64,000 nucleotides of DNA from Chrysogorgia sp. JL179-B06 (Eukaryota > Cnidaria > Anthozoa > Scleralcyonacea > Chrysogorgiidae). The translations under genes and the position numbers were made by a program. This document shows positions 48,281 through 58,815 of the stretch, in pieces (position 1 is the first letter of the stretch; every line of letters starts with the position of its first letter). Under the pieces are notes generated by a model. The model saw only the letters and a program-made list of their open reading frames with translations, ran no database searches and was not told the DNA's origin. The DNA lies in contig JAYKKM010000224.1 in the NCBI GenBank assembly GCA_035772405.1, positions 627,001-691,000 of the forward strand. Direction: 5' to 3'.

Positions 48281-48910
48281 ACTGGCGTGTAACGTGTTTG
48301 TGGTATTAGATTTGATTTTAAATACTCCTGGAAACACAAAGGAATTCCTTAAAATGCATTAGACTTTCGCTTATGGAATTTTATTGGGATAAGGTTTTTA
48401 AAGCATTAACATTTTAAATATTTTCCAATAATTGTTGGTAGACTAAGACTATGTTGCCCTTGAGAAAAGTGTTTCATATTTATATTGGCATTGAATCATT
48501 ATGTGCACTTTTCCGTAGTTGCATACTTTTGATGTATGCACGTTTACATAGCCATAAACTATCCCTACTTCAGTTTATTATTATAGATATATCATCATAT
48601 TATACATTTTGTGTGGTTCAAATGTATGATTTTGTGTGCTAAAAACATATGACTTAGCTGAATAGAGTAAACACCTCCTAGAACACCTTTAATTCTTCAA
48701 TTTGCTGATCATGAGAGATAACGGTTAGCCAAGTGTCCTTATATGCGAGAGTAAAAGTGCTTAGAATATATCAAATTGAAAAGATTGTAGGAACAAATAC
48801 GGATGTTTTGAGTATAACAGAATGAAAAACTGACATTTCAGTAAAACACAAAAGAGTTAAACAACTGAAGTAAGCTCCAGTTGTATGGTTTCTTACTTTC
48901 AGAAACAAAG

Positions 48911-50860
48911 ATGGCAACAAATGACTATCGGAAAAATTACAAAAGAAAATGGATTTCAGCTTGCCGTTTACTTACAAAGTACAACAACCATACCAATAGA
49001 TTGTCTAATGTAGATCTTTCTAAACAACCTTCCACTAAAATTTCCAAAACTGGTATGCAGCAATTAGATGATGGACTTGATGTCAATGAGTTATATGAGG
49101 ATATAAATTCTAATTATCACAGTGGTGACTCTGATTGTGATAATGATTGCATGTCATTGACATCAGATGACGCATGCTTAGAAGAGGTTGATTCAGATTG
49201 TGAAAATGGTGATCAGTGCTTGCCAGATCAGTTAGCTTATTGGGTGAACCAGTTTCAAGTGAAACAAAATGCTGTTGATGGTCTGTTAAAAATACTAAGA
49301 CAATCTGGGTATCCTGAGCTACCAGCAACTGCCCGATCATTGTTAAATACAACAAGGGTTGTCAAAATTGACAACAAGTCTGGTATGGAGTACGTTTACT
49401 TTCCCTTAGCAGAAACTCTATTGAACAATTTTCATGACTATCCATCATCCTTGAGGGAAAGTGTTGATCATTTGGATTTAAGCCTAAATGTCGATGGCTT
49501 ACCTTTATTTAAAAGTTCACGAGGCACTCTGTGGCCAGTTCTTTGTGGCATAATGAATATTTCTCCTGTTAAGATTTTTCCAGTTGCTCTGACATTTGGG
49601 CAATCTAAACCTGATGACTTAGACTTCTTGTCTGACACAGTGAAAGATCTGAATACTATATTGAAGCATGGTCTATTGGATGGTGAAAAGGTTATTAAAG
49701 TAACACTGAGGTGTGTTATCTGTGATGCACCTGCAAAGGCCTTTGTTAAGAGTTCAAAAATGTACTCGGGCTATTACGGTTGTGATAAGTGTTCTCAGCG
49801 TGGTTTATGGCTTGGTCGAATGACATATCCTGAGGTAGAAAATGTGGTTCTACGCACAGATTCCTCATTTCGAGCTCAGTCAAATGAAGAACATCACCAT
49901 AGTGATTCCCCTTTCTGTAATCTTGAATTTGACATGATAAAGGGTTTTCCAATTGATTATATGCATCAGTTGTGCCTTGGGGTCATGAAAAAGTTGATTC
50001 TGGCATGGATGCGTGGAAAGAAAGATGTGCGTATTTCTGCTCAACATGTGGATCAGATAAGTGCTAAACTTATCAGGCTAAAACAGTTTATACCAAGTTG
50101 TTTTGCCCGCAAACCTCGAGGTTTGGCTGAAGTTGATAGATGGAAGGCAACCGAGTTCCGTCAATTTCTGCTATACACTGGCAAAATAGTTCTGAAAGGA
50201 ATTTTGCCATCCCAATTCTATGAACATTTTATGACACTCAGTGTTGCCAGTTCAATTCTTGTAAGTTCTAAACTTGCAAAAACCCATTTGAAATACGCTT
50301 CTGACCTTTTAAAATACTTTGTTGAGAAGGCTGGGCAGCTTTATGGCAGTGAGTTTGTTATTTACAATGTGCATAGCCTTATTCACCTTGCTGATGATGT
50401 GTTAACACATGGTTGTTTAGATAGATTCAGTGGTTTTCCATTTGAAAACTATCTACAGAAATTAAAACGTTTTGTACGTTCAGGAAGAAGTCCGCTAGTC
50501 CAAATTGTCAGAAGACTGAGTGAATCATCTGGTGATGTGTGTCAAGAAACCAGAAGTAGTATGGTTTCTGTAAAGCCACCAAATAATGGCTACATCCTTG
50601 AAAATTCTTCATGTTGTGCCATAATTGATGAAAGACTCGAACCTCAATGTGCAGAAAGAATGTTTTCATGTAGGGTTTATGATCGATCTGATCCAAAGTT
50701 TTTAGAGCCATGCGATTCACGCATAATAGGAGTGCATGAAGTTAATGATCGAAACTCTCATGTAAAGCTGCTCGCTGTTAGCAGTTTGAAAAAGCAAGCT
50801 ATTATAGTTCAACTTGAACAAAACTCCTTTCTCTTTTTAGCTATATTGCATCAACTTTGA
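48911..50860 (+). CDS. CMC/CACTA-type transposase-like protein (649 aa)
   Basis: A single long exon. An acceptor (TTACTTTCAG) lies 10 bases before ATG GCA ACA at 48911, whose context (AAAGATGG) is good, so a 5' UTR intron is likely. Features: acidic Asp/Ser-rich N-terminal part (residues about 60-110); DGLPLFKSSRGTLWPVLCGI (about 195); VICDAPAKAF (Asp about 272) beside Cys pairs (CVIC, CDKC); IDYMHQLCLGVMKK (about 349); RKPRGLAEVDRWKATEFRQF; and HSLIHLADDVLTHG...FPFENYLQKLKRFV (about 490-520), which resembles the Transposase_21 plus DUF4218 arrangement of CACTA proteins. The Asp residues are candidate catalytic positions. The frame has no stop or shift, so this could be active. It lacks the long C-terminal part of plant TNP2 proteins. 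Confidence 0.87.
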   Translation: MATNDYRKNYKRKWISACRLLTKYNNHTNRLSNVDLSKQPSTKISKTGMQQLDDGLDVNELYEDINSNYHSGDSDCDNDCMSLTSDDACLEEVDSDCENGDQCLPDQLAYWVNQFQVKQNAVDGLLKILRQSGYPELPATARSLLNTTRVVKIDNKSGMEYVYFPLAETLLNNFHDYPSSLRESVDHLDLSLNVDGLPLFKSSRGTLWPVLCGIMNISPVKIFPVALTFGQSKPDDLDFLSDTVKDLNTILKHGLLDGEKVIKVTLRCVICDAPAKAFVKSSKMYSGYYGCDKCSQRGLWLGRMTYPEVENVVLRTDSSFRAQSNEEHHHSDSPFCNLEFDMIKGFPIDYMHQLCLGVMKKLILAWMRGKKDVRISAQHVDQISAKLIRLKQFIPSCFARKPRGLAEVDRWKATEFRQFLLYTGKIVLKGILPSQFYEHFMTLSVASSILVSSKLAKTHLKYASDLLKYFVEKAGQLYGSEFVIYNVHSLIHLADDVLTHGCLDRFSGFPFENYLQKLKRFVRSGRSPLVQIVRRLSESSGDVCQETRSSMVSVKPPNNGYILENSSCCAIIDERLEPQCAERMFSCRVYDRSDPKFLEPCDSRIIGVHEVNDRNSHVKLLAVSSLKKQAIIVQLEQNSFLFLAILHQL

Positions 50861-50999
50861 TGTCATTAAAATAGCACTTGAAGTATTTCCCTTTTCAGAG
50901 TACAAGTGTTTTATTTAAGAAACAGAAAACAAAATGTTATTATGATACAGTATATTAAAATATGTATGTTTTACATTACACGGAAATGTTGGTGAAATA

Positions 51000-51160
51000 T
51001 AAGACTGTTAAAGTAATGGTTGTTACTGTTTGGTATGGTTGTTAACTGTTTGGTATGGTTGTTAACTTACTGTTTGGTATGGTTGTTACTGTTTGGTATG
51101 GTTAACTGTTTGGTATGGTTGTTAACTGTTTGGTATGGTTGTTAACTTGTTGACTGTTTC
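51000..51160. repeat. About 20-bp minisatellite (CTGTTTGGTATGGTTGTTAA)
   Basis: Seven variable units between the two transposon genes, some shortened. Confidence 0.88.
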
Positions 51161-51284
51161 AAACATGGCTTCTGATTTCCTGAATGGACACACAAATTGT
51201 AGTAAGGTAAAAATATGAATGGCAAATTATAACATTAATATGTTGCTTTAATGTACTGAACTACATGATTTAATGCTTATCTAG

Positions 51285-51368
51285 ATGACTCAGTTTGCCA
51301 TTGTCGAATTTGTTCTTGAGAAAGCTGTTGATGTAGTCCCAGAAACATGGATTGAAACAAGAGATGAA
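51285..51368 (+). CDS. Second transposon gene, exon 1
   Basis: Preceded by an acceptor-like TTATCTAG; ATG at 51285; ends at the donor GAA|GTAAGT, phase 0. Encodes MTQFAIVEFVLEKAVDVVPE, the N-terminus typical of DUF4806-type proteins carried by such elements (FAIVEF...VVP.W). Confidence 0.75.
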
Positions 51369-51478
51369 GTAAGTTTTTTGCTGTTGTATTTTTACACCAG
51401 TTTATCAAGAAAATTCAAAATGATATACATGTAAAATATTATTTTACTATTATTTAGTTTATATTTTATTGCCTTTAG

Positions 51479-51590
51479 GTGGTATATTGTTATTATCCCC
51501 GAAGTAATGTTGTTTTCCGTGTACGAAAGAAGGAGATGCCAGACAAGGAACGTTGGACTTTGTATAAAATAAGGATTTTATCCTATGCAG
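51479..51590 (+). CDS. Second transposon gene, exon 2
   Basis: Acceptor TGCCTTTAG, donor TATGCAG|GTATTA, phase 1 at the end. Encodes VVYCYYPRSNVVFRVRKKEM...ERWTLYKIRILSYA. The pattern YYPxxxxxxRxxxxxxxPDxxRWxxYKIRIL continues the N-terminal domain of exon 1. Confidence 0.75.
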
Positions 51591-52070
51591 GTATTAAAAT
51601 TGTGTTGTGTGTTGCTTCACTTAAGTGAATAAGTAAATAATTTGTTGTGCTTGGGCTACCTTTGGTACAGGGTCTTAGCCAGGATCTGAAATTTGGGTGT
51701 CCAAATTGGCTATCGCGAGCCAGAATGCCCCTGGACGGGGGGAGTTGCATATTTTCGCCCGGAAATCTCCCTGCCAAGTGATATTCTGAAGGCTAAAATT
51801 TTAATATTTTGGAAGTTATAATATACGGTTAGTAAAATACCTTACGTAAAATAATCGACAAAAAGTGTGAATAATCGACAATTAGTGCAAATAGCCGACA
51901 AATAGTAGAATATTTCGCTACTAATATCATCGCAACTCATCAACAGCGCGCTTGTGAATGTCAAAATACGTGTCTTGTGCACGATAAATGTTTCGCTGAT
52001 GGCTGATTTGACTTAACAAAGCTACCAAAAATACTAGAGTAGCGAAAGGTGTCCTTTAGATTTCTTACTG

Positions 52071-52182
52071 GCCGTCCAAAAGGTGTCAAAATAATAAATA
52101 GCCGTCCAAAAGGTGTCAAAATAATAAATAGCCGTCCAAAAGGTGTCACAATAATAAATAGCCGTCCAAAAGTCGTCATTAT
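52071..52182. repeat. 30-bp minisatellite, three full units and a partial
   Basis: Units starting GCCGTCCAAAAGGTGTCA at 52071, 52101 and 52131, with a partial at 52161. Single diverged units (CTGGCCGTC, ACTGCCGTCCAAAAG) follow. Confidence 0.92.
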
Positions 52183-52719
52183 CAACTGGCCGTCTTAAAT
52201 CGAAACTGCCGTCCAAAAGACGGCTGGCTGGCTAAGACCTAGCCTACGTCATAGTCTGTGAAATTTTGAAAACCACAGACTATGAACCAGCGCCGTTAAT
52301 CGTGTTCTGTGACGTAGCTACTATAAGGAATCTTTATAGTAGACCATGATTGGTCGCTTAGAAATTTTAGTTAATACGTGATATTCAATTGGTTAAGAAC
52401 TACTTCCGTTTCCAAATTTGTTGTTTACAACGGCACGAAGACAGTTTCTCAGCCGCCTCAACGTATTCTTTGTAAACGAGACTTAAAAGAGTTTGCTAAA
52501 ACTTTCGAAGGATGACTGTTTATAGTCGGCATAATTTTGGTTCGAGGATGATCAAACAGTCGAAGAGATGCGGGAATTGAATTGTTAATCATACGATATT
52601 TCCAGGTAGCCGTCGAGTGTCGATTCTCGTTATACTGTTTCTTTTAGCTTTTCCTATTTGTCTATTAGAACTTTTTATATGATTTCTTAAACTTTTAGTG
52701 AATACTCGTTAGTTTCTAT

Positions 52720-52945
52720 AAGCATAGACTTGCTCCAAGTCTGCCTCTTGATTGTTTCGGGTTTATTTAAAGACGTGTTTGTTTGAGAATACGGGTTTGT
52801 TTCGAGACAGGTTCTTTTCAAAACATTGAAACAAACCGTCTTTGAAACCAAACCACTCTCGAAATAAACCCGTCTTCTCGAAACAAACCCGTCTTTAAAT
52901 AAACCCGAAACAATCAAGAGGCAGACTTGGAGCAAGTCTATTATA
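52720..52945. mobile_element. Fold-back element inside the hAT element
   Basis: AGACTTGCTCCAAGTCTGCC faces GGCAGACTTGGAGCAAGTCT. The arms also contain reiterated GTTTGTTTCGAGAC and AAATAAACCCGTC words. Confidence 0.85.
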
Positions 52946-53645
52946 AGGCATAAGCACAATCTATATATAAGCATTGCGAATAATCGGCATAAATTACAGA
53001 ACACACAATTTGGCTCTGATGCACAGACGCTACTTAGCGCCGCCTTTTTGCGCCCGCGAGCGTCTGTACGCAGGCTAGCTAAGACCCTGCTTTGGTAGCG
53101 AGGGTCTAGAATTCGGCTTCATTATTATTAGTATTATTTTTGGGATTCCACAAATTTGCAAAATTGTTCAATAATGTTTTCTGTCAGCCTTTGCAAACCT
53201 CGAGTCATGTGGCTAATTTCGTTCTTTTTGTCAGCTTTGGATTTGGTTGAGTTGTGCTCGGACTCTATTGATAGAACTGGCTAACTTAATAATCAGCGAT
53301 GTACTGTATTATACTGCAATGTAATTTATTAATAAATCTATAGTGGCTAATTATTTGAGCTATTCTTTTTTCATTTTGTGGCCTCACCTTGATTACATGG
53401 ATTGATTGTTGACAGTGTATATTACTGTTTATAATTTTTTAATTATTAGACAAGGCCAGTTTATAATGTAGGCTCTATATCAAAGTTTTTGGTTTCAAAA
53501 CAACACATCCAACTGGGATGCCTGTTCACTGCAGCTTGACGGGCGTGTTCTTTTTCACTCATTTAAAAAGCTGTACTTGCTATAGACACACCATAACAGA
53601 TATTGATGAATTATGTTTATTACATTCTCCCTCGTGTAATTTTAG

Positions 53646-53774
53646 ATAAATATGAGAAGGCCATTAAGCGAGTAAAACAAGCAGAAGAGACTTCAAATAT
53701 TGATTCATCAGAATCAGAAAGTGAAGGAATGGATAAAAGGCCAAGGAAAACGATTGACTATACACAAAGTAGAG
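53646..53774 (+). CDS. Second transposon gene, exon 3
   Basis: Acceptor GTGTAATTTTAG, phase 1 in; donor AGTAGAG|GTTTGT, phase 1 out. Encodes DKYEKAIKRVKQAEETSNID, an acidic Ser/Glu run and KRPRKTIDYTQS, probably a nuclear localisation stretch. Confidence 0.72.
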
Positions 53775-53879
53775 GTTTGTACTTATTAATGAGGTATATT
53801 TTCGTCACAAATGAATATGTACAGGTTAACTGACAATTTAATGCACCTGGCAATAGACTGATTGCCAATATGGCAGCGT

Positions 53880-54035
53880 TGTAATGAAAACGAAGCTTCT
53901 CAGCGGTTACCATTGCTAGGGCCCGAATCATGTTAGTTGATTGGATCACAATTTTTGGACCAAAACCAACAGCCAATCAATCAATGTGAATCGGGTCAGT
54001 AACGGTAACAACCGCAAAGCCTTGTTTTCATGACA
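53880..54035. repeat. Fold-back repeat, about 60-bp arms
   Basis: TGAAAACGAAGCTT...GGTTACC...CCCGAATCA faces a diverged mirror ending GCCTTGTTTTCA. It lies in the intron after exon 3. Confidence 0.6.
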
Positions 54036-54412
54036 TTGTCTCCATATAGAAATATGCAATATATAAGAGAAATCCGCTTATCCGTTCTATTAATCTCAAA
54101 TCGAAGCCCTTCCGTTCTTATATCATACAGATCATACCTGGCAAGAAACGTACGGTATTTCGAAGACGTTATCAAACTTCAAACAAAATCTCTTCAGTTT
54201 TTCCGTGTGTAAACGCAAACACTTGATTCTTTTGCAACAAACCCGTATAAATATGGTTCGATTTTATTGAAATACCGATTTTTCTTCGGTTTCCGGTTTT
54301 TCTCCAAAAGCAACATCAGTTAAATCGGTTTTCAAAAAACATCGGGTTTTCCGGTTTATCGATTAACCGCCTCACCCTACCTGTGTCTTACATGTTTTAT
54401 TTATTATTGTAG

Positions 54413-54487
54413 GTTGTGATGATGAAAATATCCAACCAAGAAGCAAAAGACAAAAGAAAACTTTGCAGGCCATCCCAAAGTCAACAG
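54413..54487 (+). CDS. Second transposon gene, exon 4
   Basis: Acceptor TTATTATTGTAG, donor ACAG|GTTAGT, phase 1 at both ends. Encodes GCDDENIQPRSKRQKKTLQA, another basic, probably nuclear-targeting stretch. Confidence 0.7.
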
Positions 54488-54773
54488 GTTAGTTGTAAAA
54501 AAATTGTTACCATTTATGATTTACTCGACTCAGCCAATTAACTATCCTTGAAATTTTAGTATTTTGGAAATTATTCCCTCCTAGTGTCCACCACTGTCTG
54601 TAATGTCATTAAATGCACTTAAATTAAAAATATGTTTATCAAAAACATGTTTGCCATGGTGGCACAATTTAGTGTAATCATTATTTTGGCACACAAAGTG
54701 TTCTGCAACAATTCCCAGAGTATGTATTGTCATTAGACACTTATAATTTCTTGCTTCTTGTTGTGGTATTTAG

Positions 54774-54926
54774 GTGATATGGAAAATATTAATCCAAGAA
54801 GGCCATTGCAAAAGAAATCCAACACAAATAATCTGAATTTAATTCTGCCAACAGCGCCACCTTTCTCTGAAAACCCCTCAGCTGACCTGACAATTAGAAT
54901 CCCCACTGCTCCAAACAGTAATTACA
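54774..54926 (+). CDS. Second transposon gene, exon 5
   Basis: Acceptor GTGGTATTTAG, donor TACA|GTATGT, phase 1 at both ends. Encodes GDMENINPRRPLQKKSNTNN and PTAPPFSENP. Low complexity; no domain recognised. Confidence 0.68.
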
Positions 54927-55046
54927 GTATGTATCACTTAATGTTTCAATGTTATTACTATTAAAAGGACTGGAATTTGTGGGGTAGAGGAAACATTGTT
55001 TACAGTAATAGATCATTTGCAAATTGTAATGAAACATTGTTATTAG

Positions 55047-55184
55047 GTCAGTTGCACAGCCAGCCTATTTCAGAGCACCATAGCATCCCCAGTGTTGATG
55101 GATTCAGAAGTGCTGAACTTGTTGGGGAGTCATTACGAATCCTTGATAATCACATACATGGTTCATCATTCCCAAACACCTCAG
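55047..55184 (+). CDS. Second transposon gene, exon 6
   Basis: Acceptor TGTTATTAG, donor TCAG|GTATGT, phase 1 at both ends. Encodes SQLHSQPISEHHSIPSVDGF and RSAELVGESLRILDN. The run of phase-1 exons supports a single gene. Confidence 0.68.
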
Positions 55185-55635
55185 GTATGTGTTTCTCTTA
55201 AAATAATGGCGGATATCAATTTACATCTTTTCCATATTTCATCTAGTTCTTGAGATATCTAGACTTGTTATATTCAAATTTGATAACTTACAGAATGGAC
55301 TGTTTTTTCTAATTAACATATTCGAAAATCGTGAATATTTTTAAGATTAATGAACAAAATCACTTATCTTTAATGTTTAGTTTCGTGAACAGTAGCTATA
55401 TGCAAAGTTTCAAGTGATTTTGTTCAATAATCTTAAAAATATTCACGATTTTTAAATATAAAGATTTACAAAGAAATTTCCAATGTATCAAAAACCTGCA
55501 ATTTCTATATTTATCTCTGAAATTATGCTATTAAATATTAGTGAAAACAAAATGAGTTATTGGTGTTAAAGACGGGTGTAACAACAAATAAATAATGCGT
55601 AAGGTTAAATTAAAAAAAATCCTGTTCATGTTTAG

Positions 55636-55704
55636 ATCCTTTTCTAACATCCTTTGATGGTGATGAAACGTTGTCTTCAATTGTTCAAGATTTCGTTACA
55701 CTGG
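55636..55704 (+). CDS. Second transposon gene, exon 7
   Basis: Acceptor CATGTTTAG, donor CTGG|GTAGGT, phase 1 at both ends. Encodes DPFLTSFDGDETLSSIVQDF. Confidence 0.62.
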
Positions 55705-55882
55705 GTAGGTCAAATTTTTTTATTTAGAGATTGTAATAATTATATTAGGCTGCAAGGAAGTGAATCCTCCCAGTCAAATTGTTAGGATCAACATGCACGG
55801 ATATTCTGTAAAGTAATTAATTGCAATGTAGCTAACTATGTATATTGCGTTTTTCGACTATGTTTGTTTCCTCTTTTTCTAG

Positions 55883-55933
55883 ATCACCCCACTAGTTCTC
55901 CTGTAATCACAAGTCAAAGTGCAAGTCATCAAA
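55883..55933 (+). CDS. Second transposon gene, exon 8
   Basis: Acceptor CTTTTTCTAG, donor CATCAAA|GTAGGT, phase 1 at both ends. Encodes DHPTSSPVITSQSASHQ. Confidence 0.6.
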
Positions 55934-56262
55934 GTAGGTTTCGCCTATCATCTTTTATTACGAATCATACCTTACAATTTGCACCTTACCCTAAAATGTT
56001 TTTAGCGATATCAAATTTTGGTATCGTATTTTGCACCCGTTTGTCGAGCCGTTATACTCGGCGCCCCTGCGGGGAGCACGAGTCTTAAAAAGGGCTATGT
56101 TTATTATTTTGTCGGGTCGCGAAATGGCAATTATTGCATCATTGTTGACTAAATTACAGTAGTAGACTAGTGAGCGAGACTATGAATGTGGAATTACTAC
56201 ACATGCGCAGTTAAGTGCCCCCCGCAGTCTGTTCTGAGGTAACAGTAATATTTTTATATGGC

Positions 56263-56335
56263 AAAGTGAAAAGGTGGTAAACTGCCAATAATTTAGTGAC
56301 GAGATACTGACGTTTCGAGCGGAGCCCTTCATGCT
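56263..56335 (-). ncRNA. Half-copy of the 48.1-kb hairpin element with hammerhead-like half core
   Basis: The - strand reads ATGAAGGGCTCCGCTC, GAAA, CGTC, AGTATCTCGTCACTAAAT, then CAGTTTACCACCTTTTCACT. Stem II and the GAAACGTC part are identical to 48200-48250, but the sequence before ATGAAGG is unrelated, so box 1 is incomplete. Confidence 0.5.
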
Positions 56336-56417
56336 TTGTTGCCTGTATTGTTTATTGTTATGTTATACGAAATAAAATTGATGCTACAGTTTATTGTTTC
56401 ATATATTATATTCGAAT

Positions 56418-56705
56418 TTTACCCTGTTTCACTTGATGTTTTACCTGTAAGCTTAAATGGGGCTCCAAAATGTTGTTATCAGTAAGTTTGTAATTGTAAT
56501 ATAAAGACAGATTACTGCATTGTTAACTATGTTACTGTCTCGGTTAGCGAGCCAACTCGCTTTCCATGGGTGTCAGAGATTTATATACTGTGTTCATTTG
56601 TAAGCATTCGCATATAATATGAACAATCGATACAAACTTACTGATAACCAAGAACATTTTGGAGCTCCATTTAAGCTTATAGGTAAAATATCAAGTGAAA
56701 CAAGG
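56418..56705. mobile_element. Fold-back element, about 70-bp arms
   Basis: ACTTGATGTTTTACCT faces AGGTAAAATATCAAGT, and AAGCTTAAATGGGGCTCC faces GGAGCTCCATTTAAGCTT. The phrase GGGTGTCAGAGATTTATATA appears both inside (56567) and just outside (56806). Confidence 0.78.
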
Positions 56706-57355
56706 TTATTCAATGGCAACATTGCATAGTCACCACTCATCATAGATGAATTGATAACCAGCAAACAATAACAAACTCTTTACTCCTGGATCTTGATAGT
56801 TGGTATGGGTGTCAGAGATTTATATATCATATAATAATATGAACAATCAGTAGCTAGCTGGCCGGCCCACTGGACTACTCACTAGTATGTATAAAGCCTC
56901 TTAAATAATAAATATGCTAAAATTATGAATATGTTTACTGGCTCAATTGTTATATAACTTCAAAGAAATAATTATTTTGAATTACATTTCTTTAAACTGT
57001 TTATAATAGCTTATGACACCTTGCTACTGCCAGCTAAATGGTTTGATTTACTGCTATGCCTTATACACTGAGAAAAAGTTTAACTGAATTAATGCTTGCT
57101 CAAACTGAACCTGTTTGCCGGACTGACCATATGAATTGTTATTACATGAGCACAGGCCGGCTTGCTTGCCAGGCTGACCATGTTGGCTAGAACTGGATTA
57201 GGTCAGCAAACAGGATGGCTCATTTGGTGGGGCAGACTTCTCAGTAAGCCATCTTGGATACTGAGCCAACTCACCATCATATAATCAAAGCCGTTGGCCA
57301 ACACTATGTTATGGGTTTGCAATGATGGAAAATTTAACCACCCCTGCACTGACAG

Positions 57356-57483
57356 GTGTAGCGACACTGTTCGAAGAATAATGTCCAAGGTTGGAACAAA
57401 CAAGCTGTGGTCTTTATTTAGTTTCAAAGGTCGGAAGGGGAAAAAATCCTTCAAATCTTTGAATCTATACAATGCAATCATAA
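57356..57483 (+). CDS. Second transposon gene, DUF4806-like exon
   Basis: Encodes CSDTVRRIMSKVGTNKLWSL then FSFKGRKGKKSFKSLNLYNA, the TN.LW..FS.KGxKGKxxF pattern of DUF4806, ending at the donor ATAA|GTAAGT (phase 1). The 5' end is uncertain: the acceptor CACTGACAG|GTGT gives phase 2, not the phase 1 expected from the exons upstream. One or more exons between 55933 and 57356 are therefore missing or disrupted by the inserted repeats. Confidence 0.65.
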
Positions 57484-57659
57484 GTAAGTTTAAAATGATC
57501 ATTCAAACAATGGCCTCAATGTTCGCCTTGCTTATACGGGTTTGCTAAAGCAGTGCGATTTTCTAGGACTGTTCGCCCGCGCAGATAAAGCGAAGATAAA
57601 GCGATACAATGAAAAAGAAGAAACCACTGATTTGCTTTTTTATTTTCTCTTTTGTGCAG

Positions 57660-57778
57660 AAGCGTGTATAAAATGCCACCAAAAAATCACATCAATAAAA
57701 ATAGAAGAATACATTTCAGATACGCTCAAACATGCACCAGGAAGGCCTGGTGGCTCAAGAAATCAGGTAATTATATGA
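57660..57778 (+). CDS. Second transposon gene, last exon
   Basis: Acceptor TTTTGTGCAG; joins in phase 1 and encodes KACIKCHQKITSIKIEEYIS then DTLKHAPGRPGG, the LKHAP end found in DUF4806 proteins, stopping at TGA 57776-57778. Confidence 0.68.
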
Positions 57779-58147
57779 TTTTTTATCAATATCATAGGAA
57801 TTTTAGAACATTATCCCGAAATAGACCATTCTAATGATTGTTATATAAATCTAAAGCTATTAATGTAATTGTGTTTTTAAGATTCTGGAGGTTTAACGAA
57901 GGACGTCGTGTTTAACGAAGGACGTCATTTGGGTCGTTCTAGCATGAGTTACAGTGTACATAGTTTTCATTATAGTAATTTTCTTTTTTTTTAAATGGTA
58001 TCGTTATTAATAACTTATTTGTCCTGATCTTGTCCATTTCATTTTAAATGTTTTTCCACTTAATATGTCAAATTATTGAATATACAGAAGTTTTAACATT
58101 AAAACGATTACATTTTATTAACACTGTGTCAGTGCTTTCTGTTTCTT

Positions 58148-58174
58148 AATAATAATAATAATAATAATAATAAT
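58148..58174. repeat. (AAT)n microsatellite
   Basis: Nine AAT units. Confidence 0.9.
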
Positions 58175-58544
58175 ATTCTCGTGGTCTTTTTCAATAATTT
58201 AAGAGCAAAACGATTGTGTATCTTGAATTCTTGAAATTTCATTGTATAAATACAACACCATTTAATATAACTGTTAAAATGTCTGCTGTAGTCCGTAAAG
58301 GTCTATTTAAAATTACATTAAAACATTTCAGGTTATCAGACATTTTTCTATTAGCTTGAGGAAACCCAAACGGTGTTGAATGAAATTTAGATTACATGCG
58401 CAGTCTCCACGTTTCTACTTGTAATTTGTTTATGTGGTTTACCTCTGATACTGTAAATTAGCAATACAAATGCTATACCAGAATTTCGTGTGAATGGCTG
58501 CGTTTTCGACCTTCGCGATGTAGATCCCATAGAAACTATTGCAA

Positions 58545-58815
58545 CGTCTTTCTGCGACGTTAACTTGAGAACGTCCCGGGAACGTCTTCTCAACGTTGTG
58601 AGGACGTAATTTCACAACGTCGCAGGAACGTCTTCTCAACGTTGTGTGGACGTAATTTCACTACGTCGCAGGAACGTCGCCTAAACGTCGTCTCAACGTC
58701 AGCCTCAACGTCGTGAGGACGTTTTGTGCTGTCTACAAATTTACGTTGTTACGACGTTATATTACAACGTTTTGAAGACGTAACGGCGACGTTCAGGCGA
58801 CGTCGTCACGACGTA
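58545..58815. repeat. Right subterminal ACGTCG repeats of the transposon
   Basis: About twenty AACGTC/ACGTT words, including the repeated phrase GTCGCAGGAACGTC (58619, 58665). Counterpart of 46918-47262. Confidence 0.85.

Larger units (their letters stand above)
51668..53089. mobile_element. hAT-type non-autonomous element with perfect 8-bp target duplication
   Basis: CAGGGTCTTAGCCAG at 51668 is mirrored by CTAGCTAAGACCCTG ending at 53089. CTTTGGTA flanks it exactly on both sides (51660-51667 and 53090-53097). The 8-bp duplication and CAGGG termini fit hAT. It has no transposase ORF; inside are a 30-bp minisatellite and a fold-back. It sits in the intron between exons 2 and 3 of the second transposon gene. 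Confidence 0.93.

Noticed and set aside
54030..54212. 60-aa open frame within the large transposon
   Set aside because: Falls in an intron between exons 3 and 4, lacks the phase-1 splice pattern and resembles nothing known.
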